Source: Microvirga roseola
Lineage (GTDB): Bacteria; Pseudomonadota; Alphaproteobacteria; Rhizobiales; Beijerinckiaceae
DNA length: 64,000 bases
NCBI RefSeq assembly: GCF_020866965.1
Contig: NZ_JAJATX010000009.1
Location: forward strand, 1 to 64,000
Direction of reading: 5' to 3'
In this document: piece by piece, positions 1 through 8,353 of the stretch
Position numbering within the stretch: the first letter of the stretch is position 1
Layout of the letters: each line of letters begins with the position of its first letter
Notes under the pieces: model-generated
What the model saw: only the letters and a program-made list of their open reading frames with translations
The model's database searches: none
What the model was told of the DNA's origin: nothing
Program-made: the position numbers and the translations under genes

Positions 1-38
1 TTCACCCTCGGCTCACTGATGAAAGTGCCAAAGTAGTG

Positions 39-398
39 CTAGAGCTCCTGCGTCTCGCAGGCGCGGCCGTTGGAATTCCTGTCGTGATGCGACCAGTAGC
101 CGGGTCTTCCGTGATATGCGGGAGCGACGCCCATCATCCGGGCGATGCCGCAGGTGGGAAAAGCCGCCAGGTGCTTCACCGTCGCCAGGAGTGGCCAGGG
201 ACTCACGCTCATCGCCGTTCCGGTGAGAGCGAGAACCCCGACGGCCACCAGCGCCCAGACCCTGACCCGGCGACAAAGGCGCTGCAACGCCGCCTTGCGA
301 TAGAAGCGGCAGGATATGGCCCGGAACCGACGCTGCAGGCTTTGCAGCTCCCGGTCAGGGGCTCTACTCTCGTAGAACCGCCAGTTCTCAGGCTGCAT
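39..398 (-). CDS. Excalibur-domain membrane-anchored small protein
   Basis: A 119-residue protein beginning MQPENW. I chose this start because GGGGGAG lies a few bases upstream; an in-frame ATG at 431 would add 11 residues. A basic N-terminal part (about residues 1-45) is followed by one hydrophobic segment (about 48-65, WALVAVGVLALTGTAMSV). The C-terminus carries an excalibur calcium-binding signature: a Cys in CGIARMMG, then GRPGYW, then DRNSNGRACE. In the family the D-x-N-x-N-G loop binds calcium and the two cysteines are thought to pair. The partner is unknown. It lies downstream of ybgC on the same strand, in the place where many relatives carry tolQ. The domain call is good; the physiological role is unknown. 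Confidence 0.75.
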   Translation of the reverse strand: MQPENWRFYESRAPDRELQSLQRRFRAISCRFYRKAALQRLCRRVRVWALVAVGVLALTGTAMSVSPWPLLATVKHLAAFPTCGIARMMGVAPAYHGRPGYWSHHDRNSNGRACETQEL

Positions 399-455
399 CC
401 ATTCTCCCCCTTCTGTGTCGGGAGGCAGCATAATGCAACGATATGTTATTCCTAA

Positions 456-629
456 ACCGTACGGGGCGAACCGATTCACGGCCCCGACCGGGAAATCGTG
501 GACCTCACCTTCCCGGAAGGCCAGGGACGCGTCGACGTGATCGCGATCTACGAGGTTGAGGACGGCCGGATCGCAAAGGCATGGTTCAAGACAGGAGCGC
601 CGGTGCTGGACGGCAGCCCTCAATCCTGA
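456..629 (+). pseudogene. 3' remnant of a SnoaL/NTF2-like gene
   Basis: This frame is open from just after a TAA at 453-455 to the TGA at 627-629. It reads like the end of a SnoaL/NTF2-fold protein: GPDREIVDLTFPEG, then VDVIAIYEVEDGRIAKAWF. The phrase 'DGRIAKAWF' is typical of the last strands of this fold. No start codon or ribosome-binding site precedes it, and the usual N-terminal half (about 80-90 residues) is missing. It overlaps the ybgC stop by 10 bases on the other strand. I read it as a gene tail left after a deletion or rearrangement. Confidence 0.55.
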
Positions 630-1015
630 GGTACAGTCGGCGCAAGTACCGCCCGCAGCTCGTCCGGGATGCGCACGGCCCGACCTTCCCTTACGGCAGC
701 AACCATGACATCGGCGGCGACCAGCACCTCGTCGCCGCGCCGGACCTCCTGCGAGAGCGTCATGGACGCGCCGCGCATCTCCTTGGGCCAGGTCACGACA
801 GTGAGCACGTCGTCCATGACCGCCGCGCCGCGGAAGTCGATGGTCATCTTGCGGACGACGAAGGCGAGCCCGCCCATCTCGGCGTGAAGGTCCGACTGCG
901 CCACCTCCACGGCCCGCAACAACTCCGTGCGCCCGCGCTCCATGAAGCGCAGATAGCTGGCGTGGTAGACGCGGGCTGAGAAATCCGTGTCCTCGTAATA
1001 GACGCGGATAGGCAT
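620..1015 (-). CDS. ybgC: Tol-Pal-associated acyl-CoA thioesterase YbgC
   Basis: A 131-residue single hotdog-domain protein of usual length. The start MPIRVYYEDTDFSARVYHAS matches the family N-terminus; an upstream extension of the frame would only translate an intergenic repeat. The YxDTD...G/R-x-V-Y-H-x-x-Y region holds the catalytic Asp of 4HBT thioesterases. YbgC hydrolyses acyl-CoA thioesters and is normally the first gene of the tol-pal operon, downstream of ruvB. Here no tolQ follows; instead there is the NTF2-like remnant and an excalibur gene. So the ruv-ybgC link survives but the tol link is broken in this window. Identity is confident; exact substrate unknown. Confidence 0.9.
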   Translation of the reverse strand: MPIRVYYEDTDFSARVYHASYLRFMERGRTELLRAVEVAQSDLHAEMGGLAFVVRKMTIDFRGAAVMDDVLTVVTWPKEMRGASMTLSQEVRRGDEVLVAADVMVAAVREGRAVRIPDELRAVLAPTVPQD

Positions 1016-1065
1016 GACATGCGCGCCGTCGCGCAGGGAGCCGGAGAGATGGGGCCAAGCGCCGC

Positions 1066-1175
1066 CCTGCCCTCCTCCCCCTTGTGGGGAGGAGTTGGAG
1101 GTGGGGGTGCCAGCGCCACGTTCCGAAGTGGCGCTCACACCTCCACCCTGGCCCCTCCCATACGAGGAAGGGAAA
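1066..1175. repeat. Intergenic palindromic repeat with two stem-loops
   Basis: Two perfect inverted repeats sit between ybgC and the next gene. CTCCTCCCC at 1072-1080 pairs with GGGGAGGAG at 1086-1094 (5-base loop). AGCGCCAC at 1112-1119 pairs with GTGGCGCT at 1128-1135. C-rich and G-rich flanks (CTCCCC/GGTGGGGG) continue the symmetry. The unit resembles the dispersed 'CCTCCCC-CTTGT-GGGGAGG' intergenic elements common in Hyphomicrobiales genomes. It could also stop or process minus-strand transcripts from 1195. That it is a dispersed element is inference, since only one full copy is in the window. Confidence 0.6.
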
Positions 1176-1194
1176 ATGGCGTCGCGTTTCTCGT

Positions 1195-1899
1195 TCATCC
1201 CGATGCTCGCTCAGTCCGGAGTGCAGCCAATCTTCTGGACTTGATCCAAGTCGCTCCGATCAGAACCAGAGCCCAAACGATCTGAATGAAAGCAAATACC
1301 GGCCAGAGAACAAGGCCCCAGAAGAGCCAGACCGTATTCGGTTTGGCATTTTTAAGGGAAAGAGGCGCCTCTATCCGAACCTGCACGGCCTCCCCAACTA
1401 GGGCCGGATCGACAGATGTAACCTTCAGACGGACCCTGTTAAGGCCCGGATACAGCATGAACTCTGTCCTGGGCTCGGGCGGTGGCTGAACCCACATAGC
1501 GGCCTGTCCGTCGACAATCTCACCCATCATGTGACGCTCCAGGATAAGCTTGTCGCCCCTCTGCGCCGGCCAAGCTACATAAGTTACTGGCGAAACGCGG
1601 CTAGACGAGAGGGACACCTGAACGGAAGCTCCAGGCTCGGTAAAGACTTCTAAATTGGGAGTTTCTGTTGCAGCAGTCGGACAGCACTTACCGAGTTCAC
1701 GTCGGTCGGTCTCAAGCCCATCGAATAAGAGCAGGAAATCTATAGCGTTGGGAACAACTCGTACGAGCTTTAACTCGAATGCGCGTCCAGGAATGAGCTC
1801 GATCTTCGTTGTAGTTGAAGTTGCTTCAACGCTCCCGGCAGCAACATATCCTGCCATCGTCGCGCTGACGGCCAACCATGTGAGCCATGACCACTTCAT
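1195..1899 (-). CDS. Hypothetical exported membrane-anchored protein
   Basis: I do not recognise this 234-residue protein. It starts MKWSWLTWLAVSATMAGYVA, a plausible signal peptide (about residues 1-24), continues with a predicted beta-rich extracytoplasmic part, and ends with a strong hydrophobic helix (about 190-218, LFWGLVLWPVFAFIQIVWAL) followed by a basic tail (KSRRLAALR). That suggests a periplasmic domain tethered by a C-terminal helix with a short cytoplasmic tail. A CC pair at about 72-73 (GKCCPT) might form a disulphide. GGGGGCG precedes the ATG. By eye its GC content is clearly lower than its neighbours, and it sits between ruvB and ybgC, which are usually adjacent. Recent insertion is likely; function unknown. 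Confidence 0.7.
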   Translation of the reverse strand: MKWSWLTWLAVSATMAGYVAAGSVEATSTTTKIELIPGRAFELKLVRVVPNAIDFLLLFDGLETDRRELGKCCPTAATETPNLEVFTEPGASVQVSLSSSRVSPVTYVAWPAQRGDKLILERHMMGEIVDGQAAMWVQPPPEPRTEFMLYPGLNRVRLKVTSVDPALVGEAVQVRIEAPLSLKNAKPNTVWLFWGLVLWPVFAFIQIVWALVLIGATWIKSRRLAALRTERASG

Positions 1900-1942
1900 A
1901 GCGCGCCCCCAGGCTGCTTCTTAGAAAAGCCGATTGCGCTTC

Positions 1943-2989
1943 TCACTCATCCCCATCCCCATTGAACAGCCCGAACTGCGCCGTCGTCTCGCGGGTGGGC
2001 TCCGGCAGGCCGAGATGCTTGAAGGCGTGGGGGGTGAGAACGCGGCCGCGGGGGGTGCGCTGCACGAAGCCCTTCTGGATCAGATAGGGCTCGATGATGT
2101 CCTCGATGGCGTCGCGGGGCTCCGAGAGGGCCGCGGCGATGGTCTCGATGCCCACGGGGCCGCCGCCGAAGGAGGAGGCGATCATGGTCAGGTATTTGCG
2201 GTCCATGAGGTCAAGGCCGATGGGATCGACGTCGAGGAGGCGCAAGGATCGGTCGGCGAGGTCGCGGGAGACGGTCTGGACGCCCTCGACGATGGCGAAG
2301 TCGCGCACGCGGCGGAGCAGGCGGCCCGCAATGCGCGGCGTGCCGCGGGAGCGGCGGGCGATCTCGTTCGCGCCGTCCTCGCTCATGTTCAGGCCCAGCA
2401 CCCGCGCGCCGCGCCGCACGATCAGCTCCAGTTCCTCGACGGTGTAGAATTCGAGCCGGATCGGGATGCCGAAGCGGTCGCGCAAAGGCGTCGTCAGCAG
2501 GCCCGCGCGGGTGGTCGCGCCGACGAGCGTGAATTTCGGCAGCTCGATCTTCACCGAGCGGGCCGCCGGGCCCTCGCCGATGATGAGGTCGAGCTGGTAG
2601 TCCTCCATGGCGGGATAGAGGATTTCCTCCACCGCAGGATTGAGCCGGTGGATCTCGTCGATGAAGAGCACGTCGCGCTCTTCCAGGTTCGTGAGCTGCG
2701 CCGCGAGATCGCCCGCCTTCGCGATGACCGGGCCGGAAGTCGAGCGGAAATTGACGCCGAGCTCGCGCGCCACGATCTGCGCCAGCGTGGTCTTGCCCAG
2801 CCCCGGAGGCCCGACGAAGAGCACGTGGTCCAGCGCATCGCCCCGCGCCTTGGCGGCATTGATGAAGACCTGGAGATTGGCCCGCGCGGCCTTCTGGCCC
2901 GTGAAGTCGTCGAGCGAGAGCGGCCGGATCGACGCATCAGTGTCGTCCTCGCGCTTTTCGGGGCTGAGCAGGCGGCGGGAATCGGTCAA
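1943..2989 (-). CDS. ruvB: Holliday junction branch migration ATPase RuvB
   Basis: A 348-residue AAA+ ATPase, full family length. RuvB hexamers pump DNA through the RuvA-bound Holliday junction during recombinational repair. Visible motifs: Walker [10 protein letters not shown] (about residue 60), Walker [10 protein letters not shown] (about 109), sensor 1 GATTRAG (about 158), the arginine-finger region PLRDRFG, and the C-terminal winged-helix DNA-binding domain with RTPRGR. It lies downstream of ruvA on the minus strand, separated by about 190 bases that hold a palindromic repeat. The operon order yebC-ruvC-ruvA-ruvB is the standard alphaproteobacterial one. Identity is certain. Confidence 0.98.
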   Translation of the reverse strand: MTDSRRLLSPEKREDDTDASIRPLSLDDFTGQKAARANLQVFINAAKARGDALDHVLFVGPPGLGKTTLAQIVARELGVNFRSTSGPVIAKAGDLAAQLTNLEERDVLFIDEIHRLNPAVEEILYPAMEDYQLDLIIGEGPAARSVKIELPKFTLVGATTRAGLLTTPLRDRFGIPIRLEFYTVEELELIVRRGARVLGLNMSEDGANEIARRSRGTPRIAGRLLRRVRDFAIVEGVQTVSRDLADRSLRLLDVDPIGLDLMDRKYLTMIASSFGGGPVGIETIAAALSEPRDAIEDIIEPYLIQKGFVQRTPRGRVLTPHAFKHLGLPEPTRETTAQFGLFNGDGDE

Positions 2990-3080
2990 AGAGGCTTACC
3001 TTCCGGGCACTTCATATAGGCGCTGAGACACTAATACGCCATTCTTAACGAGATCAAAACAGGAACGTTGCGTTCCTTTC

Positions 3081-3174
3081 GTCATTCCCGGCGGGAGCGC
3101 CGCGGAGGGGAATCCATCGGCACGGAGCGTGTGACCGGATCCCCTTCCCCGGTCCTGCGGACCGCAGGGGATGA
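3081..3174. repeat. Dispersed palindromic repeat, copy A (ruvB-ruvA gap)
   Basis: A 94-base element starts GTCATTCCCGGC, contains GGGGAATCCATCGG near the middle and GGATCCCCTTCCCC on the other arm, and ends CAGGGGATGA. The ends are complementary (TCATTCCC with GGGGATGA), so it can fold into a long hairpin in mRNA. A second copy at 3818-3913 has the same order of conserved blocks. This is a REP/RPE-like intergenic mobile repeat. Confidence 0.8.
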
Positions 3175-3181
3175 GAGGGGC

Positions 3182-3799
3182 TCACCGCGCCAGCTCCCTG
3201 AGACCTAGCCGAATGAGCGTCTTCGCTTCCGCCTCCTCGCCCGCCTGCTTCATCGCGGCGGCGACGGCGGCCGAGGCCTGGACCTGGGGATAGCCCAGGT
3301 TGACGAGGGCCGAGACGGCGTCGGCCACCGGGGCAGGCGCGCTCCTGTCCTCCACCGCGCCGGTGAGGCGGATGAGGGTCGGGTCGACGGGGGCGAAGGC
3401 CGGTGCCTTGTCCCTGAGTTCGGAGACGATGCGCTGGGCGAGCTTGGGGCCGACGCCGGGCCCGCGCGCCATGGAGGCCTTGTCGCCGGTGGCGATCGCG
3501 GTGGCGAGGCTTCCCGGATCGAGCACGGAGAGGATGCCGAGCGCCACCTTGGAGCCCACGCCCTGGACGGATTGCAGGAGGCGGAACCACTCGCGCTCCG
3601 CATCGGACTTGAAGCCGAAGAGGCGGATCATGTCCTCGCGGACATGGGTCTCGATGGACAGGACCGCCGCCTCGCCTTCCTTCGGCAGGTTCTGAAGGGT
3701 GCGGGAGGAGCAATGGACCACATAGCCGACGCCGTGCACGTCGAGGATGACGAAATCCTCGCCGTAGGAATCCACCACGCCTTTGAGTTTGCCGATCAC
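3182..3799 (-). CDS. ruvA: Holliday junction DNA helicase subunit RuvA
   Basis: A 205-residue RuvA, normal length. The start is GTG (GTG-ATC-GGC, reading MIGKLKGVV as in all RuvA proteins) with AGGAG a few bases upstream. The frame stays open upstream, but there it merely translates palindromic repeat copy B, so the longer start is rejected. The N-terminal OB fold is followed by two helix-hairpin-helix motifs ([17 protein letters not shown] and [16 protein letters not shown]) that bind the junction arms. The C-terminal RuvB-binding domain begins near [13 protein letters not shown]. It tetramerises on Holliday junctions and loads RuvB. Cotranscribed with ruvC and ruvB. Confidence 0.97.
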   Translation of the reverse strand: MIGKLKGVVDSYGEDFVILDVHGVGYVVHCSSRTLQNLPKEGEAAVLSIETHVREDMIRLFGFKSDAEREWFRLLQSVQGVGSKVALGILSVLDPGSLATAIATGDKASMARGPGVGPKLAQRIVSELRDKAPAFAPVDPTLIRLTGAVEDRSAPAPVADAVSALVNLGYPQVQASAAVAAAMKQAGEEAEAKTLIRLGLRELAR

Positions 3800-3817
3800 G
3801 GGCGTCTCCTGTGTCTT

Positions 3818-3913
3818 GTCATTCCCGGCGAGCGAAGCGAGGGAAGGGAATCCATCGGTACCCGGAACTCTTCCAGCGGATCCCTTCCCGGCCATGCGGG
3901 CTGCCGGGGATGA
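3818..3913. repeat. Dispersed palindromic repeat, copy B (ruvA-ruvC gap)
   Basis: A 96-base element begins GTCATTCCCGGCGAGCGAAG, passes through AAGGGAATCCATCGGTACCC and GGATCCCTTCCCGG, and ends TGCCGGGGATGA. It aligns block by block with copy A at 3081-3174, and its ends are inverted repeats. It is open in the ruvA frame, which is why a naive ORF call extends RuvA by 32 residues. Polarity: both copies read the same way on the plus strand, antisense to the operon. Confidence 0.8.
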
Positions 3914-3934
3914 CGCCGGTTATTCCATTACACC

Positions 3935-4438
3935 CTAAAAGCTTGCCGCCAAAGCGCGGGCCTTGCGGTGATGGGCGTGGGCGATGGCGATGGCCAGCGC
4001 ATCGGCCGCATCGGCCTTCTTGAAGTCGGCCTTGGGCAGCAGGATCTTCACCATGGCCTGCACCTGGTCCTTCTCGGCGTGGCCGACGCCCACCACGGTC
4101 TTCTTCACCTGGTTCGCGCCATATTCCGCCACCGGCAGGCCGTGAAGGGCCGGCACCAGCAGGGACATGGCGCGGGCCTGGCCGAGCTTGAGGGTCGCCT
4201 GGGCGTCCTTGTTGACGAAGGTCTCCTCGACGGAGACCTCGTCGGGCGTCCAAGTCCTGATCACATCCGTCAGCCGGTCGTGAAGCTGCTTGAGGCGAAG
4301 GGCCAGGTCGAGGTCGCCGTCCGAGGTCACGACCCCGCAGGCGACGTAGGAGAGCTTCGTCCCCTCGACGGTGATGACGCCCCAGCCCGTGTTGCGCAGG
4401 CCGGGATCGAGGCCGAGGATGCGGACGCGCTCAGACAC
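3935..4438 (-). CDS. ruvC: Crossover junction endodeoxyribonuclease RuvC
   Basis: A 167-residue RNase H-fold resolvase that nicks Holliday junctions symmetrically. Acidic catalytic residues are visible: Asp in [14 protein letters not shown] (about residue 11), Glu in VEETFVNK (about 71), and the C-terminal pair in [18 protein letters not shown] (about 141-144). The start is GTG, one base after the yebC TGA, so translation is probably coupled (TGATGTG). It belongs to the minus-strand yebC-ruvC-ruvA-ruvB operon. Length is at the family norm (160-175). Confidence 0.97.
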   Translation of the reverse strand: MSERVRILGLDPGLRNTGWGVITVEGTKLSYVACGVVTSDGDLDLALRLKQLHDRLTDVIRTWTPDEVSVEETFVNKDAQATLKLGQARAMSLLVPALHGLPVAEYGANQVKKTVVGVGHAEKDQVQAMVKILLPKADFKKADAADALAIAIAHAHHRKARALAASF

Positions 4439-4439
4439 A

Positions 4440-5186
4440 TCAGCCCGCCATCTTCTGCATCAGGTCCTCGGAGAGCTCGAAATTGCCGTAGACGTTCTGG
4501 ACGTCGTCGTGCTCCTCGAGCGTCTCCATGAGCTTCATGAGCTTCTCGCCCGCCTCGTCGTCCACGGCTACGGGGGTCTGGGGCTTCCAGACGAGCTTGG
4601 AGGCCCTCGGCTCGCCGAACTTGTCCTCCAGCGCCTTGGTCACCTCGTTGAGGGCGGTCTGCTCGCAATAGACCTCGTGGCCGTTCTCGGAGGAGGCCAC
4701 GTCCTCCGCGCCCGCCTCGATGGCGGCCTCCAGCATGGCGTCGGCATCGGCCACGTCCGGCCCGAACTCCACGAGGCCCACGCGGTCGAACATGAAGGAG
4801 ACCGCGCCGGTCTCGGCGAGGTTGCCGCCGCTCTTGGTGAAATAGGAGCGGATGTCCGAGGCCGTGCGGTTGCGGTTGTCGGTCATCGCCTCGACGATGA
4901 TGGCGGCGCCGCCCGGGCCGTAGCCCTCGTAACGGATCTCCTCGTAGTTCTCGCCGTCATTGCCGGCAGCCTTGTTGATGGCGCGCTGGATGTTGTCCTT
5001 GGGCATGTTCTCGGCGCGGGCGGCGAGGATCGCGGCGCGCAGGCGCGGGTTCATGGCGGGGTCGGGCGTGCCCATCTTAGCCGCCACGGTGATTTCGCGG
5101 GCGAGCTTGGAGAACAGCTTGGAGCGCATCGCATCCTGGCGCCCCTTGCGGTGCATGATGTTCTTGAATTGCGAATGTCCCGCCAT
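4440..5186 (-). CDS. yebC: YebC/PmpR-TACO1 family regulator
   Basis: A 248-residue protein of the YebC/TACO1 family, complete, starting [18 protein letters not shown] as is canonical. The three-domain fold is recognisable by [20 protein letters not shown], the YEGYGPGG loop, and [14 protein letters not shown]. Members act as DNA-binding regulators or, in mitochondria and some bacteria, as translation factors that relieve ribosome stalling on proline stretches. The yebC-ruvC linkage is very widely conserved. Family assignment is certain; the molecular role in this organism is inferred. Confidence 0.95.
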   Translation of the reverse strand: MAGHSQFKNIMHRKGRQDAMRSKLFSKLAREITVAAKMGTPDPAMNPRLRAAILAARAENMPKDNIQRAINKAAGNDGENYEEIRYEGYGPGGAAIIVEAMTDNRNRTASDIRSYFTKSGGNLAETGAVSFMFDRVGLVEFGPDVADADAMLEAAIEAGAEDVASSENGHEVYCEQTALNEVTKALEDKFGEPRASKLVWKPQTPVAVDDEAGEKLMKLMETLEEHDDVQNVYGNFELSEDLMQKMAG

Positions 5187-5311
5187 CGGGGCCTCCGGGA
5201 TGTGGCCGAGGACTGCTTGGAAACCCAGCGCCCGTCAGGCCATGAATGTTGACGATGCCAGGCTTATAAGGCGGCGAAGGGCGCGAGGCAAACCAAGTCT
5301 CCCCAGCCCGC

Positions 5312-6694
5312 TCAGGCTGCGGCCATCTCCATCCTTGTGAGCGCGCTGCGAAGCGCCGCGACGCAGGCGGGGTCCAGGGCCGTGCCGGAATCGGCGGCCA
5401 GGATCTCAAGTGCTTTTGCAACCGGCATCGCGGCGCGATAGGGCCGGTCGGCGGTCAGGGCGTCGAAGACGTCGGCCACGGAGACGATCCGCGTGGCCGG
5501 GCAGATTGCGTCGGCCTCGATGCCCCGCGGGTAGCCCTTGCCGTCGAGCCGCTCGTGATGCGCCCCGCCGATGCGGGCGGGGTCCCGGAAGGCCCCGATG
5601 CGGGCGAGGATCGTCTCGCTGTAGAGGGCATGGCGGCGCATGGCGGCCATCTCAGCCTCGTCGAGCCGTCCCGGCTTGTCGAGGATCTCGTTGCTGACCC
5701 CGAGCTTGCCGATGTCATGCAGAAGGGCGGCGCGCTTGAGGCGGCGGCGCGCGGCGGCGTCGAGCCCCATCTCCTCGGCGATCAGATCCGCGAAGAGCGC
5801 GACCCGGTCGCTGTGGCCGCTCGTATAGGGGCTCTTGGAGTCGACCACCCGGGCGAAGGCCGCCGCGATGTCGTCGAGGTAATCCTCGTCGGCCACCTCG
5901 ATCCTCTGGGCGGGCTCGAGGGAAAAGACCGCCTCCTCCACGCTGTCGGACCCGAGCACGTCCCAGAATCGCGGATGGGCGGCGACGCGCTCGAAGGCAG
6001 CGACCACCGCAGGGTCGAACCAGGTTCCCGACCGCTCCCGGACCTCGCGCCGGGCCGCCGCCTCCCCTGCGCTCCGGTGGAAGACGTCCGCGACCTGGGA
6101 GAGGAGAGCGATGCGGGAATAGACCGGGATCGCGGTTCCTTTAAGCCCCTCGGGCTTGCCCCCTCCGTTCCAGTGCTCGTCGAGGCACTGGATTCCCTGC
6201 GCCACCCCTTCGGGGAAACGCAGCTGGCGGGCAATCTCGGCCCCGCGCTGGCAGCGGGTCTCGATGAGCTCACGGGCGATCTCGCCTCCGTTCTGGACGA
6301 TGTTGAGAATGGCGCGGAAGCGCTCCGCAAGCCCCGCCCGCATGCCCGTATGCGACAGGACGAAGCCCAGGACCTGCGGCAGCCTACTGCCCACGAGCTT
6401 GAAGTCGCGCTTGAAGCCGAGATCGTCCGCCAGATAGAGCTGGCCGATGCGGGCCGCATTGCTGCTGCAGCCGAGGCCCTTGAGGAGGATCGTGTAGTAG
6501 AGCTCCCACAGGGCGGAATCGCTCAGCCCCATCTCGCGACCGATATGGACGTCGATCCAGCAGGAACGCACGCAATGGCCGGGCGGCTGGCCCTCGGTCA
6601 TGTCGAGGGCGTGGCTCAGCGCTCCCAGGACTTCCGAGAGCCGGACCGCCTGCGAGGCCGCTGCCGAACCGCTGACCGAATTCTCCGCTTCCAC
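5312..6694 (-). CDS. Tandem HD-domain protein with C-terminal HD-GYP
   Basis: A 460-residue cytoplasmic protein. The C-terminal half (about 270-440) is an HD-GYP phosphohydrolase: LLHDIGKLGVSNEIL gives the HD pair, HHERLDGKGYPRG is the HHE-DGxGYP motif, and SVADVFDALTADRPYR completes the metal site. HD-GYP enzymes hydrolyse cyclic di-GMP. The N-terminal half resembles a second HD domain (YYTILLKGLGCSSNAARI), but the His-Asp pair is replaced by Lys-Gly, so it is probably catalytically dead and may sense or dimerise. No receiver domain or membrane segment is seen. Monocistronic on the minus strand, between yebC and exoD. Substrate is inferred from family only. Confidence 0.85.
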   Translation of the reverse strand: MEAENSVSGSAAASQAVRLSEVLGALSHALDMTEGQPPGHCVRSCWIDVHIGREMGLSDSALWELYYTILLKGLGCSSNAARIGQLYLADDLGFKRDFKLVGSRLPQVLGFVLSHTGMRAGLAERFRAILNIVQNGGEIARELIETRCQRGAEIARQLRFPEGVAQGIQCLDEHWNGGGKPEGLKGTAIPVYSRIALLSQVADVFHRSAGEAAARREVRERSGTWFDPAVVAAFERVAAHPRFWDVLGSDSVEEAVFSLEPAQRIEVADEDYLDDIAAAFARVVDSKSPYTSGHSDRVALFADLIAEEMGLDAAARRRLKRAALLHDIGKLGVSNEILDKPGRLDEAEMAAMRRHALYSETILARIGAFRDPARIGGAHHERLDGKGYPRGIEADAICPATRIVSVADVFDALTADRPYRAAMPVAKALEILAADSGTALDPACVAALRSALTRMEMAAA

Positions 6695-6766
6695 GCCCTG
6701 CCCACCCGAGTCGCTGACCCAAGGGACGAGACCTTGCGAGGGAGGGCTTAAGATTCCGTGCCCGCC

Positions 6767-7456
6767 TTAAAACCCGAACCAGGACGGAAAATTCTCGAAA
6801 GCCGCGACGATCAGCTGATACGAGGCTCCAAGGATCGTCACCGTATAGGCGATCCCCGCCAGGCCGATGAGATAGCCCAGGATCAGGAGGTATCCATCCT
6901 CCTCCATCACCGCGATCGAGGCGATCACGAGGGCGATGGAGGGCGGGAAATTGGTGCCCGGGAAGGGAATCAGGACGGAGAGGGCGACGAGAAAGGCGAA
7001 GAGGCCGATCATCCGGTCGCCGACAACGCTGAAAAGCTGCGTGAGGCGCGGCTTACAGAGGCGCTCGAGCTTCTGGAGCTTGGGTTCCGCGATGTCGATC
7101 AGGCGCTTGAACTTGGCGACCGAAACGGTCCGCCGCAGGATGAATTTGGGCAGCCAGGGGCGCCTGTGGCCCAGCATCATCTGGATGCCGAAGATGAGCA
7201 CCGGGGTGCCCACGATGCCGGCGACCCCCGGCGGGGCGGGAACGCAGTTGGGCAGGGAGAACAGGATCAGGACGAACCCGAAGGCGCGCTCGCCGAAGGC
7301 CTCGATGATCTGGCCGATGGAGATGGTCTCTCCCTTGGCCTGATCGATGACCGCGCGCAGGACGGCGGAGACGCTCTTGTGCTCAAGCTCCTGGTGCAGG
7401 GGACTCGGCTCTCGGTAGATGCTTTTTCTCGTCCCGGTTTGTGTCTTCGCGTCCAC
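6767..7456 (-). CDS. exoD: ExoD family exopolysaccharide synthesis membrane protein
   Basis: A 229-residue integral membrane protein. The family core is recognised by FGFVLILFSLPNCVPAPPG (about residues 61-79), IFGIQMMLGHRRPWLP, and the C-terminal hydrophobic segments (SVLIPFPGTNFPPSIALV and YLLILGYLIGLAGIAYTV). In Sinorhizobium meliloti exoD mutants have altered exopolysaccharide, poor nodule invasion and alkali sensitivity; the biochemical role is not settled. About four hydrophobic segments are visible. It follows the YmdB-like gene by about 66 bases on the same strand but has no obvious functional link to it. Confidence 0.88.
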   Translation of the reverse strand: MDAKTQTGTRKSIYREPSPLHQELEHKSVSAVLRAVIDQAKGETISIGQIIEAFGERAFGFVLILFSLPNCVPAPPGVAGIVGTPVLIFGIQMMLGHRRPWLPKFILRRTVSVAKFKRLIDIAEPKLQKLERLCKPRLTQLFSVVGDRMIGLFAFLVALSVLIPFPGTNFPPSIALVIASIAVMEEDGYLLILGYLIGLAGIAYTVTILGASYQLIVAAFENFPSWFGF

Positions 7457-7522
7457 CGATCTTCTCCGTCGAGATCAGGAGATGGGCATGGTTCAGGCGC
7501 AAACCAAGGGACCGCCGCCGCA

Positions 7523-8344
7523 TCAATCCCAAAAGCGTGGCCAAGTCTCTTCGAGATGCGGCCCGAGCCGGACCGCCGCCACCCGCACCGCCAGCCCCGT
7601 CCGGTCGTCGGTTTCGACCGCGATGCCGGAGAGCGTAGCCTCGCCGGCGGCGGGCTCCAGGCGCATGCCCGGCGTCTTCTGGAGGAAGCGGCGAACCGGC
7701 TCCTCCTTCTGCATGCCGATGACGGAGTCGTAATCGCCGCACATGCCCGCATCCGTCATGTAGGCCGTGCCGCCAGGGAGCACCCGGTAATCGGCGGTCG
7801 GGACATGGGTGTGGGTGCCGACCACCAGGGTGGCCCGGCCGTCGAGGTAATGGCCCATGGCCTCCTTCTCGCTCGTCGCCTCCGCGTGGACGTCCACGAT
7901 CACGGCATCCGCAACCTGGCCTAAGGGACAGGCCTCGAGCTCCCGGTCGACGGCCGCGAAGGGATCGTCCAGCGGGTCCATGTAGAGGCGGCCCATGACG
8001 TTGACGACGAGGACCCGGTGGCCCGAGCGGGTGTCGATGAGGTTGGCGCCACGCCCCGGCGTTCCCGGCGGGAAATTCGCCGGACGGAGGAGTCTCGGCT
8101 GGCGCTCGATGAACACCAGCGTCTCGCGCTGGTCCCAGGAATGGTTGCCAAGCGTGATCGCATCGGCGCCTGCGGCCAGTACCTCGTCGCAGATCGCCTC
8201 GGTGAGGCCGAAGCCGCCGGCGGCGTTCTCACCGTTGATGACGACGCAATCGAGCCGCCAGCGATCCCGAAGCCCGGGAAGGCGCTCGATCACCGCATTG
8301 CGGCCGGACCGCCCGACGATGTCGCCAAGGAAGAGAAGACGCAT
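7523..8344 (-). CDS. YmdB-like metallophosphoesterase (TIGR00282 family)
   Basis: A 273-residue calcineurin-type phosphoesterase. Motifs: MRLLFLGDIVGRSGR (metal-binding Asp), INGENAAGGFG, TLGNHSWDQ (the GNH block), VDVHAEATSEK, and VVGTHTHVPTADYR (the GTHTH block). This family includes Bacillus YmdB, a 2',3'/3',5'-cyclic nucleotide phosphodiesterase controlling biofilm choices. The gene starts 9 bases after the fau stop, so the two are likely cotranscribed from the zapA side. Family is sure; substrate here is unknown. Confidence 0.92.
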   Translation of the reverse strand: MRLLFLGDIVGRSGRNAVIERLPGLRDRWRLDCVVINGENAAGGFGLTEAICDEVLAAGADAITLGNHSWDQRETLVFIERQPRLLRPANFPPGTPGRGANLIDTRSGHRVLVVNVMGRLYMDPLDDPFAAVDRELEACPLGQVADAVIVDVHAEATSEKEAMGHYLDGRATLVVGTHTHVPTADYRVLPGGTAYMTDAGMCGDYDSVIGMQKEEPVRRFLQKTPGMRLEPAAGEATLSGIAVETDDRTGLAVRVAAVRLGPHLEETWPRFWD

Positions 8345-8353
8345 GGTGGTCCT

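Noticed and set aside
39..1058. A 339-residue minus-strand ORF spanning ybgC and the excalibur gene
   Set aside because: Only its last 119 residues read as protein; the rest is an out-of-frame shadow of ybgC with Arg/Ala-rich composition.
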